DNA from: Brevibacillus reuszeri
GTDB lineage: Bacteria; Bacillota; Bacilli; Brevibacillales; Brevibacillaceae
Length of the DNA stretch: 64,000 nt
Reading direction: 5' to 3'
NCBI RefSeq assembly: GCF_002897295.1
Contig: NZ_BEXF01000003.1
Span: 186,001-250,000 of the forward strand
The translations under genes were made by a program, and so were the position numbers. The notes beneath the pieces are model-generated. The model did not search any database. It worked only from the letters and a program-made list of their open reading frames with translations, and had not been told where the DNA came from. Below, one piece after another: positions 25,936 to 33,876 of the stretch; the stretch's first letter is position 1, and each line of letters opens with the position of its first letter.

Positions 25936-27309
25936 TTATTTCGGCCGTTCTGATTCGTTAGTTCCTCCGGTGTCCATTTTGACCACTTCTTCTTCCTCAC
26001 CGGTTATTGCATTCACGTAGATCATGTAGGCGCTTCCTTCAAAGCTACCGGTTAGTTCCCACGTAAGCACTTCGTTTCCATCATTTTTCCCTTCGATCAA
26101 TGCCAATCTCTGATTCGTTACTTTTACACTCGGATTTACTTTTTTTCGTGCCTCTTCTTTAGTCAGCTTTGGCTTGGAGAGAATCCGTTTTTTATGATTA
26201 AACAAGTATTCTGTGGCGTTAAATGCCGTCACCTCGCCATTATCGAGAGCGACTTCCACAATAACAGAATCCGGATATATACGGACATCATCCTGCATCG
26301 GAACAAAAGTGAACAGGGCGCTGCGCTCGTAGCTATCGATTTCACTCACAACCATGTTTCCATATCCATGTTTGTTGAGGAATGTTCTTCCATGCTCTTC
26401 AGCCTGCTTCATCGAAAGCTTTTCTTCACCGACATTTCGTTCATTCATCATCCAGACTACTTTGCCGCTGCGCTTGGTCACATCCATATTAATGGCAGAT
26501 TTATTGTCTTTGGAAGGAATGCGAACGCTGTAGGCCGTGTATTCTTGCCCCTTGCCATTCTCATTGACTTCGACCTTCTTGTCTCCATCCTTCATTCCTA
26601 GAAAATCCAGAGCAGCTCTCTTCGCTTCATCAGGACTGATCGGCTTTCCGTCAATGCCCTTGATCCGTTGCTGCTTCTTTTTGTCCAAGCTTTGGATTCC
26701 GACTCCCCAATCCAAATCCGGATATTCCTGTACTTTTTTCTCTATCGTATGGAAGCCGTCGATGATGGTGTTATCGGACTTTTTGTCATCGGAGGCAAGC
26801 GCAGTTTCCACATCCATCCACCGCAGCTGCTTGTCGATTACATTTGCTTGTACACTTCGCAATTGATCCTGGATATCCGCTGCTTGCTTATGCAGACTTT
26901 TCAGCGTCCCGTATTCTTTTTCACTTAACGGTTCCTTGTTCAAATCCCGTACCGCAACACGATAGGAAAAGTCCGCTACTCGAGACAGCATCTCCTCCGT
27001 TTTATTAAACGGCATCAATGTAAGTGGCAGCTGCCCGACATCAGCCTGAGCGGCATAAGCAAGGCGCCATACATTTGTAAGCGTCGGTGTCATTTGTCTG
27101 CGAGAGTTAACAACTAGCGACTTGCCTAATTCGTCATGGAGCTTGTCGATATGATACGTAAGATCGTGGAAAGCTCGCTGGTACGAGTTTTCTGCTTTAA
27201 TCAAGACTGAGTTTTTTTCATTGTGCTCCTGGTAGCCCCACATACCCGCTCCAACCAATGCAACAAGGGCAATGGGAAATAAAATACGTGCGGTTGCTCC
27301 GTAAACCAT
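25936..27309 (-). CDS. ypeB: spore germination protein YpeB
   Basis: Partner of the cortex lytic enzyme SleB; each protects the other in the dormant spore. The 457-residue protein has an N-terminal membrane segment (LFPIALVALVGAGMWGY, about residues 10-26), a helical N-terminal domain, and three C-terminal PepSY-like repeats, seen as AKRAALDFLGMKDGDKKVEV, MKQAEEHGRTFLNKHGYGNM and KEEARKKVNPSVKVTNQRL. The ATG follows GGAGGAG. It lies 21 bases downstream of sleB, as in Bacillus. Confidence 0.95.
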   Translation of the reverse strand: MVYGATARILFPIALVALVGAGMWGYQEHNEKNSVLIKAENSYQRAFHDLTYHIDKLHDELGKSLVVNSRRQMTPTLTNVWRLAYAAQADVGQLPLTLMPFNKTEEMLSRVADFSYRVAVRDLNKEPLSEKEYGTLKSLHKQAADIQDQLRSVQANVIDKQLRWMDVETALASDDKKSDNTIIDGFHTIEKKVQEYPDLDWGVGIQSLDKKKQQRIKGIDGKPISPDEAKRAALDFLGMKDGDKKVEVNENGKGQEYTAYSVRIPSKDNKSAINMDVTKRSGKVVWMMNERNVGEEKLSMKQAEEHGRTFLNKHGYGNMVVSEIDSYERSALFTFVPMQDDVRIYPDSVIVEVALDNGEVTAFNATEYLFNHKKRILSKPKLTKEEARKKVNPSVKVTNQRLALIEGKNDGNEVLTWELTGSFEGSAYMIYVNAITGEEEEVVKMDTGGTNESERPK

Positions 27310-27330
27310 CCCTGTTCACTCCTCCTATCG

Positions 27331-27855
27331 TTACCGGCAAAATATATGCTTTCCGATTTTCTTTACCTGCGGCCTACCCCATATCCACTTGGAGGTTGCC
27401 GTTGCGGGATTGAAATAATAGGTGCATCCACCTGACGGGTCCCAGCCATTTAGCGCATTTTGTACAGCTTTACGGGCACTGTCGTTTGGTTCAAGCCAAA
27501 TTTGTCCGTCCGCTACTGCGGTGAATGCCCGAGGCTCAAAAATGACAGCGGAGGGCGTATCCGGAAATGAAGGGCTTTTCACCCGATTAAGGATGACCGC
27601 CGCAATTGCTACCTGTCCTTCATACGGCTCACCTCTCGCCTCACCGTATACAGCATTTGCCATCAGCTTTAAGTCATTTGCGGATATTCGAGAAGGATGA
27701 AAGCTCTGTTTTGCTTTGCTGTTCTCTTTTGCTGGCGCTGCCATCTCAGCTCCTGGCGAGGTTGCAACGCTCTTTTCTGATGATAAAAGCCCAGTTACCC
27801 AAAAGACCGTTGCGACCAACAAAACGACCATTCCCGAAATCCACCATGAGCGCAC
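27331..27855 (-). CDS. sleB: spore cortex-lytic enzyme SleB, short form
   Basis: Cell-wall hydrolase (Hydrolase_2 fold) that degrades cortex peptidoglycan during germination. The catalytic domain covers about residues 55-174: LKLMANAVYGEARGEPYEGQVAIAAVILNRVKS with the catalytic glutamate in GEARGEP, and CTYYFNPATATSKWIW. The first 30 residues contain a membrane/signal segment. The usual N-terminal PG_binding_1 domain of SleB is missing; the protein is 174 residues against roughly 300 in Bacillus. A GTG start at 27855 lies eight bases after AAGGAGG. Adjacent ypeB supports SleB rather than CwlJ. Confidence 0.9.
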   Translation of the reverse strand: MRSWWISGMVVLLVATVFWVTGLLSSEKSVATSPGAEMAAPAKENSKAKQSFHPSRISANDLKLMANAVYGEARGEPYEGQVAIAAVILNRVKSPSFPDTPSAVIFEPRAFTAVADGQIWLEPNDSARKAVQNALNGWDPSGGCTYYFNPATATSKWIWGRPQVKKIGKHIFCR

Positions 27856-27939
27856 GGCTGATACCTCCTTGGCATGTATTGAAATCTTTGCATAGTGTTG
27901 GTGGAGGAAGAATGGATTATGCATCGAATCTGGAACGAG

Positions 27940-27970
27940 AAAAAGACCGATGCGATGTGCACCGGTCTTT
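27940..27970 (-). terminator. rho-independent terminator after the 28010 gene
   Basis: AAAGACCG / CGGTCTTT stem with a 13-base loop and T5 on the minus strand. Confidence 0.75.
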
Positions 27971-28009
27971 CAGGAATTATTCCATCTTCTTCGTCTCGTA
28001 CTCAAACTC

Positions 28010-28168
28010 TTAAGATTCGTTAATACTAAAATGCTGATCGTTGTCGCACAAGCATTGTTTAAAGCCTGTTTCAACCTGCCCTTCAGGTTCCCTGCGACCT
28101 CTCAGGGTGAATGTTTCGCCACATACATTGCATCGAATAGTCACTTTTGCTCGCTCGGTTTTAAACAC
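28010..28168 (-). CDS. 52-residue zinc-ribbon-like protein of unknown function
   Basis: Too short for most gene finders. GTG start at 28168 is nine bases after GGAGG; stop is TAA. The product starts VFKTERAKVTIRCNVCGETF and carries two cysteine pairs, C13-x2-C16 and C39-x-C41, which could bind one zinc; between them is a basic GRREPEG turn. A terminator follows 40 bases downstream. Strong ribosome site, full use of the gap between prsW and the terminator, and the cysteine pattern argue that it is real. It begins 21 bases after the prsW stop, so may be co-transcribed with it. Confidence 0.72.
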   Translation of the reverse strand: MFKTERAKVTIRCNVCGETFTLRGRREPEGQVETGFKQCLCDNDQHFSINES

Positions 28169-28188
28169 GTCTCGTCTCCTCCTCACGT

Positions 28189-28863
28189 CTATTGTGGACG
28201 GGAAGAGAGTTTTTTAGAACTGTATTCATGTGCTCTTTGCACCTTTTTCAAACCTTGCCACCATAAGAGGAGCATGAATGGCACGATGACGACGATCCAG
28301 TTTTGAATAGAGAGAAAAATGGCATTGTACAATGCATGCAGTCCGATTGGCAGACCAATGGACAGCCATAAAAATGTTCGCTCCTGCTTGCGGCTATTGG
28401 AGAATTTTGCACGACCGAGGTAGTAGCCCATCCACACTGCAAACAGTGCATGACTGGAAACAGGAAGCAGCGCACGCCAAAAAGCGATATTCAAGCCGTT
28501 AATGATTAAATAAAAAAGATTTTCCAAGGTGGCAAATCCAAGAGATACAGCGACAGCATAAACGATACCGTCATAAGGCTCATCGAACTCTACGTGCTTG
28601 TATGCGGTGAAAAAAATGACCATCCACTTGAAGAATTCTTCTACGACAGCGGACTGAACCACATCCGCAACAAGGCCTCCTCGCCAGTCCCACTCATTCT
28701 GCATGATGTACTGGAGAACCATAATCGGGATAACCAGCAGCATACCAAAAACGAATGACCGAATGACCATGGAAATAGGCTCGGGCTCAAAGCTGTCACG
28801 CAAGTAAAAATAGCTTAAGATGGCGATACCGGGGGCAATTGCCGCTCCGATCATAGCAATCAT
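28189..28863 (-). CDS. prsW: intramembrane protease PrsW
   Basis: In Bacillus subtilis PrsW makes the site-1 cut in anti-sigma factor RsiW under envelope stress. The 224-residue protein has about eight hydrophobic segments and the conserved motifs VVEEFFKWMVI (Glu pair near residue 75), FATLENLFY (Glu near 112) and SSHALFAVWMGY (His near 140), which make up the active site. The ATG at 28863 has a GGAG site. No sigW/rsiW pair is in the window. Same neighbours (sleB, gudB side) as Bacillus subtilis ypdC. Confidence 0.93.
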   Translation of the reverse strand: MIAMIGAAIAPGIAILSYFYLRDSFEPEPISMVIRSFVFGMLLVIPIMVLQYIMQNEWDWRGGLVADVVQSAVVEEFFKWMVIFFTAYKHVEFDEPYDGIVYAVAVSLGFATLENLFYLIINGLNIAFWRALLPVSSHALFAVWMGYYLGRAKFSNSRKQERTFLWLSIGLPIGLHALYNAIFLSIQNWIVVIVPFMLLLWWQGLKKVQRAHEYSSKKLSSRPQ

Positions 28864-28946
28864 CTGTTTATTGCTCCTTTACACAAGGCTGTTAATCATC
28901 GTACCATGAATACTGATTCATGAAAACCCGCTACAGGAGAGAGATC

Positions 28947-29918
28947 ATGTTGAAAAAAATATTGGTTCTGAATACAGGTGGTACAATCGCCATGTCAGTC
29001 GATGCTTCAGATGGTGTAAAACCATTAGATGATCAAGCGGTTAACAAGATTCTTCCTTTTTTGGAGCGTTATGCTGACGTTACAATGAAAAATGTCCTCA
29101 ATTTGCCAAGCCCTCACATTACTCCTGCTATCATGAATCAACTGCGGCAACACATCGAGGAGGAGCTGTCCCTCGCCTCCTATGACGGCGTAGTCATCAC
29201 TCACGGTACCGATACTCTTGAAGAAACGGCTTATTTTCTAGACCTAACCCTTTCCTTGAGTGTGCCGATTGTTGTTACTGGAGCCATGAGAAGCAGTAAT
29301 GAATTAGGAGCAGACGGACCTGTCAATCTGATTTCATCCGTACGTACGGCAGCTGACCCAGACAGCCGAAACAAAGGGGTTCTGGTCGTCTTCAACGATG
29401 AAATCCATGCTGCCTGCCATGTCACCAAAACTCATACGAGCAATGTCGCTACCTTTCAATCGCCCCAGTACGGGCCGATCGGCACCATTGCAAAGAAAAA
29501 TGTTCAATACCACCATGCCCCGCTGGATCGCGAGCATTATGCCATCTCCCATGCGAATGCCAACGTCCCTCTGATCAAAGCGGTAGCTGGTATGGACCCT
29601 GCTTGGCTCCAATTTTTACTGGAGCAGCCGATTGATGGCCTAGTGATCGAAGCTTTTGGGCTCGGAAATCTGCCGCCTGCCATCATCCCGACGCTTACAC
29701 AGCTTCTGGACAAAGGCATTCCGATTGTACTCGTATCGCGTTGCTATAACGGACAAGTACAAGATGTTTACGACTATGAAGGCGGAGGAAATCAGCTCAA
29801 GAAAATGGGCATCGTATTCTCCAACGGCTTGAATGGTCAAAAGGCTCGCCTGAAGCTAATTGTCACCCTACAGCAAACCCGTGATTTTGCTCAATTACAG
29901 GACTTGTTTGAAAAGTAA
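28947..29918 (+). CDS. L-asparaginase, type I-like
   Basis: Hydrolyses asparagine to aspartate and ammonia. The 323-residue protein has the two catalytic threonine motifs NTGGTIAMS (near residue 9) and THGTDTLEETAYF (near residue 83), plus the conserved GAMRSSNELGADGP region. No signal peptide, so cytoplasmic. ATG at 28947 follows GGAGAG. It is transcribed convergently towards gudB, and the two share a bidirectional terminator. In Bacillus subtilis no asparaginase sits here, so it is an insertion relative to that order. ansA versus ansZ cannot be decided by eye. Confidence 0.93.
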   Translation: MLKKILVLNTGGTIAMSVDASDGVKPLDDQAVNKILPFLERYADVTMKNVLNLPSPHITPAIMNQLRQHIEEELSLASYDGVVITHGTDTLEETAYFLDLTLSLSVPIVVTGAMRSSNELGADGPVNLISSVRTAADPDSRNKGVLVVFNDEIHAACHVTKTHTSNVATFQSPQYGPIGTIAKKNVQYHHAPLDREHYAISHANANVPLIKAVAGMDPAWLQFLLEQPIDGLVIEAFGLGNLPPAIIPTLTQLLDKGIPIVLVSRCYNGQVQDVYDYEGGGNQLKKMGIVFSNGLNGQKARLKLIVTLQQTRDFAQLQDLFEK

Positions 29919-29937
29919 CGAGATGTTTATCGCAAAC

Positions 29938-29979
29938 AAAAACCCTCCTTGAATCGAATCCAAGGAGGGCTTTCTTTTG
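29938..29979. terminator. bidirectional terminator between asparaginase and gudB
   Basis: CCCTCCTTG / CAAGGAGGG perfect stem with a 9-base loop, A-rich and T-rich flanks on both sides. Confidence 0.92.
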
Positions 29980-30004
29980 TATATGGAGGTGGGTCAAAAA
30001 TGTA

Positions 30005-31294
30005 TTATACCCAGCCACGGAAGCGAGATGCTTCAGCCATTTTGCGTGCACCCACCATGTAAGCAGAGAGCCGCATGTCAATCCGGCGTGTTTGAGACAG
30101 GGAGTAAACATTTTCAAACGAACGTACCATTACTTTTTCCAGTTTTTCTTCCACTTCTTCTTCGGACCAGTAGTAGCCTTGGTTGTTTTGTACCCACTCA
30201 AAGTAGGAAACGGTTACACCGCCGGCACTTGCCAGTACGTCTGGAACAAGAAGAATTCCACGTTCAGTCAGGATTTTGGTCGCTTCCAATGTAGTTGGGC
30301 CGTTTGCCGCTTCTACAACGATGGACGCTTTGATATTGTGTGCGTTTGCTGCTGTGATTTGGTTTTCAATCGCAGCTGGCACGATAATATCGCAATCCAG
30401 TTCAAACAGTTCTTTGTTTGTGATTGTGTTGGTAAAGAGCTTGGTTACAGTACCGAAGGAGTCACGACGATCCAACAGGTAGTCAATATCCAAACCGTTT
30501 GGATCATGCAGCGCACCGTAAGCATCGGAGATACCTACTACTTTTGCTCCTGCATCGTGCATGAACTTCGCCAGGTAGCTACCTGCGTTACCAAAACCTT
30601 GAATTACTACGCGAGCGCCTTTGATGTCGATGTTGCGACGTTTTGCAGCTTCGCGGATGCAAATGGTTACACCTTTTGCAGTTGCTGTTTCACGACCATG
30701 CGAACCACCAAGAGCGATTGGTTTACCGGTAATGAAACCAGGAGAGTCAAACTCGCGAATGCGGCTGTACTCGTCCATCATCCATGCCATGATTTGGGAG
30801 TTAGTGAAGACATCCGGAGCCGGAATGTCTTTAGTTGGCCCCACAAGTTGGCTGATTGCGCGAACGTAACCGCGGCTCAGTCGTTCCAGTTCACGGAAAG
30901 ACATTTCACGCGGGTCGCAAATGATACCGCCTTTACCACCACCGTATGGAAGGTCAACGATACCAGCTTTGAGGCTCATCCAGATGGAAAGCGCTTTAAC
31001 TTCATCCTCTGTAACTTCAGGGTGGAAACGAATGCCCCCCTTGGTCGGACCAACTGCATCGTTGTGCTGTGCACGATAACCGGTAAACACCTTCACTTCG
31101 CCGTTATCCATGCGAACCGGAATGCGTACGGTCAAAACGCGTAGCGGCTCCTTCAAGAGTTCAAACATCGATTCTTGGTAACCTAGTTTCTCCAGTGCTT
31201 CCTTGATCACCGTTTGAGTCGAAGTCAGCAAGTTTAGACTTTCTTGCTTTTCTTTCCCTTCGGTGCTTTCGGTTACCACGTCTTGATTACCCAT
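30005..31294 (-). CDS. gudB: NAD-specific glutamate dehydrogenase
   Basis: Catabolic enzyme that deaminates glutamate to 2-oxoglutarate. The 429-residue protein has the catalytic-lysine motif LPYGGGKGGIICDP near residue 115, the glutamate-binding GGIRFHP near 85, and the Rossmann motif IQGFGNAGSYLA near 225. Gene order agrees with Bacillus subtilis gudB. The three-residue tandem duplication that makes gudB cryptic in laboratory Bacillus subtilis is absent (EDEVKALSIW, single copy), so the enzyme should be active. ATG at 31294 follows GAGGTGG. Converges with the asparaginase gene; divergent from the LmbE-type gene. Confidence 0.96.
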   Translation of the reverse strand: MGNQDVVTESTEGKEKQESLNLLTSTQTVIKEALEKLGYQESMFELLKEPLRVLTVRIPVRMDNGEVKVFTGYRAQHNDAVGPTKGGIRFHPEVTEDEVKALSIWMSLKAGIVDLPYGGGKGGIICDPREMSFRELERLSRGYVRAISQLVGPTKDIPAPDVFTNSQIMAWMMDEYSRIREFDSPGFITGKPIALGGSHGRETATAKGVTICIREAAKRRNIDIKGARVVIQGFGNAGSYLAKFMHDAGAKVVGISDAYGALHDPNGLDIDYLLDRRDSFGTVTKLFTNTITNKELFELDCDIIVPAAIENQITAANAHNIKASIVVEAANGPTTLEATKILTERGILLVPDVLASAGGVTVSYFEWVQNNQGYYWSEEEVEEKLEKVMVRSFENVYSLSQTRRIDMRLSAYMVGARKMAEASRFRGWV

Positions 31295-31606
31295 TACTTA
31301 CCACCTCAAAAATGTTTTCGGTAAATGCAGCCTTTAGTATACACGCTTGTATCAAGGATGAGAAGCTTAAAAAAGTTTTTTACGATTTTGTTATGTTTTT
31401 TTACTTTTCGCTGCTGGATAAACATTCAAATTAGCAAAACCCCAGAAAAATCGAGATTCATTTTTCAGAAAATGTCTAACCAGCAACATAACGCCCTTTT
31501 CGAGTAACAATAGCATACCCAATGGGAGCTGTTTCATTACGAAAACAGTGAATATATGCCATAATAGTATCGAAGACTTTGGAAGTTTATTCATGGAGGT
31601 GTTTTT
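31295..31606. other. 312-base divergent intergenic region between gudB and the LmbE-type gene
   Basis: Very A/T rich. Contains a TATACT -10-like box toward gudB near 31337-31342 without a clear -35, and a candidate promoter toward the deacetylase gene. No open frame with a ribosome site, no riboswitch or terminator hairpin seen. Confidence 0.6.
31537..31565 (+). promoter_or_regulatory. weak candidate promoter for the LmbE-type gene
   Basis: TTACGA, 17-base spacer, CATAAT; the -35 is poor. It lies 41 bases upstream of the start codon. Confidence 0.35.
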
Positions 31607-32350
31607 ATGAAAAAAAGGTACATCTTGTTTATTTACGCCCATCCTGACGATGAGACGTTTGCCAGTGGCATTACGATCAGCAAATATTCCCAGGATAAAA
31701 ACACCCATTCGCATCTGCTTTGTGCTACCCGAGGGCAAGCCGGAAAAGCTGGAGATCCTCCTATTTGTTCTGTAGAGGAGCTTCCCCAGCAGCGAGAGTC
31801 GGAGCTTCGCATGGCTGCATCCATCCTTGGTCTTGCCTCTGTAGATCTGCTTGATTATGAAGATAAGCACTTGGGCGAGGTACCCTCTACCGAGTTAGTC
31901 CATCATATTCACGCTGCGATTGAGAAATTTCAACCAGAGGTAGTGGTGACTTTTGCACCACATGGCATATCCGGACATCCGGATCACCGTGCTATCTCGG
32001 CAGCAACTACCCAAGCAATTCATACCCTACCAAAGGACACCTCGGTTCGTAAGCTGTATTACGCAACCCGGGCTTCGAATAGTACTTTTGGTGCAATCCA
32101 GCCTCCGTTCTCTGATCCAATCGAGAGTATTACAACCGAGATAGCTGGGCCTGAGTATCGTCCACAAGTAGCTGAAGCCTTGCGCGCGCATCGTACACAG
32201 CACTTATCCGTCGAACGTGTATTCCCTGGTGTCACGACTGGAGAATATGCCTCAGTTCCACCGCTCAATCAATACATCCTCGCTTGGACCAATCTTGCCG
32301 ATTATAAGATCACCGGCAAGGAGGACGATTTCTTTTACGGAATCAAATAA
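31607..32350 (+). CDS. PIG-L/LmbE-family deacetylase, possible bacillithiol enzyme BshB
   Basis: Zinc-dependent N-deacetylase family acting on N-acetylglucosaminyl compounds. Zinc motif AHPDDE at residues 11-16 and the second histidine motif SGHPDHRAIS near residue 122 are intact. 247 residues. ATG follows GGAGG with an eight-base gap. Members include BshB1/BshB2, which make the cysteine acceptor of bacillithiol; a bacillithiol role would suit the flavin oxidoreductase encoded at 33877-34800, but this is inference and other sugar substrates are possible. Confidence 0.85.
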   Translation: MKKRYILFIYAHPDDETFASGITISKYSQDKNTHSHLLCATRGQAGKAGDPPICSVEELPQQRESELRMAASILGLASVDLLDYEDKHLGEVPSTELVHHIHAAIEKFQPEVVVTFAPHGISGHPDHRAISAATTQAIHTLPKDTSVRKLYYATRASNSTFGAIQPPFSDPIESITTEIAGPEYRPQVAEALRAHRTQHLSVERVFPGVTTGEYASVPPLNQYILAWTNLADYKITGKEDDFFYGIK

Positions 32351-32356
32351 GTCTCA

Positions 32357-32400
32357 AAAAAACAGCAAAAGCACCTAGTTGGATGACTAGGTGCTGTTTT
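32357..32400. terminator. bidirectional terminator between the deacetylase gene and mecA
   Basis: AGCACCTAGT / ACTAGGTGCT perfect stem with TGGATG loop, flanked by A-rich and T-rich runs. Confidence 0.9.
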
Positions 32401-32424
32401 ATCTCCCCAGACACTCACCGCTCA

Positions 32425-33027
32425 TCAGGTGAAATGCCTGCATATTTCTTTTACTGCATCGTCAGCTACGACAACCTTTCCATACTCTTCCAAAACATAG
32501 ATCGTTGTCGGTGTCGCTTCCCCGTACTCAGAAAGGATCGCAATTAGTTTGTGATAACGCTCTTGATCCAGATCAACCTCTTCCAAAACCAGGTGATATT
32601 TGCCCTGGTAGAAGTAAGCAGATCCCCCGTTAGTCAAAAGAGCGTTTACACGATGAGCAGCTTCAACCATGTGCTCAAAATCGCGGAAGGCGTACATAAT
32701 CAGATCGCTTTCTTCTAAAGTGACCTCTAGTTCATAGACGTCCTCGTCTTCGTATTCTCCCTCTTCCTTCCCGTCCTTTGAGCCGGTTTTGCCGCGTGTT
32801 ACTATTACGACCATTCCCTGAGCTGGCAAGGCGAACACTTCAACTGCAACAGGCCCTGATACTTCAAAACCTAGCTCGTGATAAGCCTGCTCCATCATGT
32901 CGTTGAACAGTTCATGAACTTTAGGAATGTCACGCCACATGTCTTCTTTCTCTATCCCGCGCTCTGACAGGTCGTCAAACGTTAAAAAGATTCGTATTTT
33001 ATCTTGACCAAGGCGTTCAACACGCAT
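32425..33027 (-). CDS. mecA: ClpC adaptor protein MecA / YpbH
   Basis: Adaptor that delivers substrates to the ClpCP protease and controls competence and sporulation. The 200-residue protein starts MRVERLGQDKIRIFLTFDDLSERGIEKEDMW, the conserved MecA N-terminal domain, then an acidic linker (GKEEGEYEDEDVYE, about residues 83-96), then the ClpC-binding C-terminal domain. ATG at 33027 follows GGAGG by seven bases. Position corresponds to ypbH, the paralogue of mecA in Bacillus subtilis; with no second copy visible the exact orthology is open. Confidence 0.92.
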   Translation of the reverse strand: MRVERLGQDKIRIFLTFDDLSERGIEKEDMWRDIPKVHELFNDMMEQAYHELGFEVSGPVAVEVFALPAQGMVVIVTRGKTGSKDGKEEGEYEDEDVYELEVTLEESDLIMYAFRDFEHMVEAAHRVNALLTNGGSAYFYQGKYHLVLEEVDLDQERYHKLIAILSEYGEATPTTIYVLEEYGKVVVADDAVKEICRHFT

Positions 33028-33054
33028 GACTGTCCCTCCTCGCCATCCAGTCGT

Positions 33055-33083
33055 ACTATAAAATATGATGGTAAGCCTGTAAG
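33055..33083 (-). promoter_or_regulatory. SigA-type promoter for mecA
   Basis: CTTACA, 17-base spacer, TATAGT on the minus strand, 28 bases upstream of the start codon. Confidence 0.6.
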
Positions 33084-33277
33084 AGTTCTCCGCATTTTCC
33101 GACGAATAGCTGGTAGCATTCATCCATTTTTTAGCACATTGGAAAATCCGGGGTAGTCCTATCATATCACATTTACTTACTGGAACATAGTCACGTGACA
33201 CCCCACGCCCTTATTCGTGCACTTTCGCACGCACATGTCGATTAAGCCCACTGAAAAGAATAGTTTGTTGTACACTG

Positions 33278-33679
33278 TCAATTCCTGCGCTTTCCCAGGA
33301 AAAGCTGCCCTCCAGAGGACATTGCGTATACTCCTATCATTATCATCATCGCCATTGTTGCAACGGGCATTTTCACGATTTGCACCACGAGGACAAATAC
33401 AGAGAACAAGCATAATAGGAGATGTGTCCACACATTTTGCGTATATTTTTGATAAAAATATTGACTGATGTGAAAGTGCAGTAAGCCAAACAAAAGAAGC
33501 GTGGCCATTACGAACATCAAGAAAGACAGAAATATTTCTATTGGTGAAAACATCAACATGGAGATCCAGTCTCCGACGCGGTTCAGGTGAAGACTTTTGG
33601 CAGGAAATATGAGTATTGCTCCATTACCCAGTATCCACGCGAATAGTCCCACCAACAAACTTCTTCCTACGATCACCAT
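33278..33679 (-). CDS. four-segment membrane protein of unknown function
   Basis: 133-residue hydrophobic protein with about four membrane segments and short loops; no motif recognised. ATG follows an AGAGGT site by seven or eight bases. It holds the place of ypbF/ypbG in the Bacillus subtilis order, but I cannot claim homology. The 250-base gap to mecA contains only the mecA promoter. Confidence 0.65.
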   Translation of the reverse strand: MVIVGRSLLVGLFAWILGNGAILIFPAKSLHLNRVGDWISMLMFSPIEIFLSFLMFVMATLLLFGLLHFHISQYFYQKYTQNVWTHLLLCLFSVFVLVVQIVKMPVATMAMMIMIGVYAMSSGGQLFLGKRRN

Positions 33680-33852
33680 AAAAAAGACCTCTATCGGGGC
33701 CTCCTCAGAGAGGAGCGACCGCGTGTTATCAGTAGGTTATTCTTGCTAAAACAGGAGGCAGATTCGTGGTGTCCCCCACTACCGTTTCTTCTTCCCATTT
33801 ATATTGATTCCTGCTAGTTCGGGTTCCTGAAACAAGTATAAGAAACCTCACA

Positions 33853-33876
33853 CAAAAAAAACGCCGCTGCACGGCG
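33853..33876 (-). terminator. terminator directly after the flavoprotein gene
   Basis: CGCCG / CGGCG stem with TGCAG loop and a T8 run on the minus strand; its upstream arm abuts the stop codon. Confidence 0.88.

Noticed and set aside
30092..31144. Long plus-strand open frame (350 codons) opposite gudB
   Set aside because: Antisense of a full-length glutamate dehydrogenase; no start signal and no recognisable domain.
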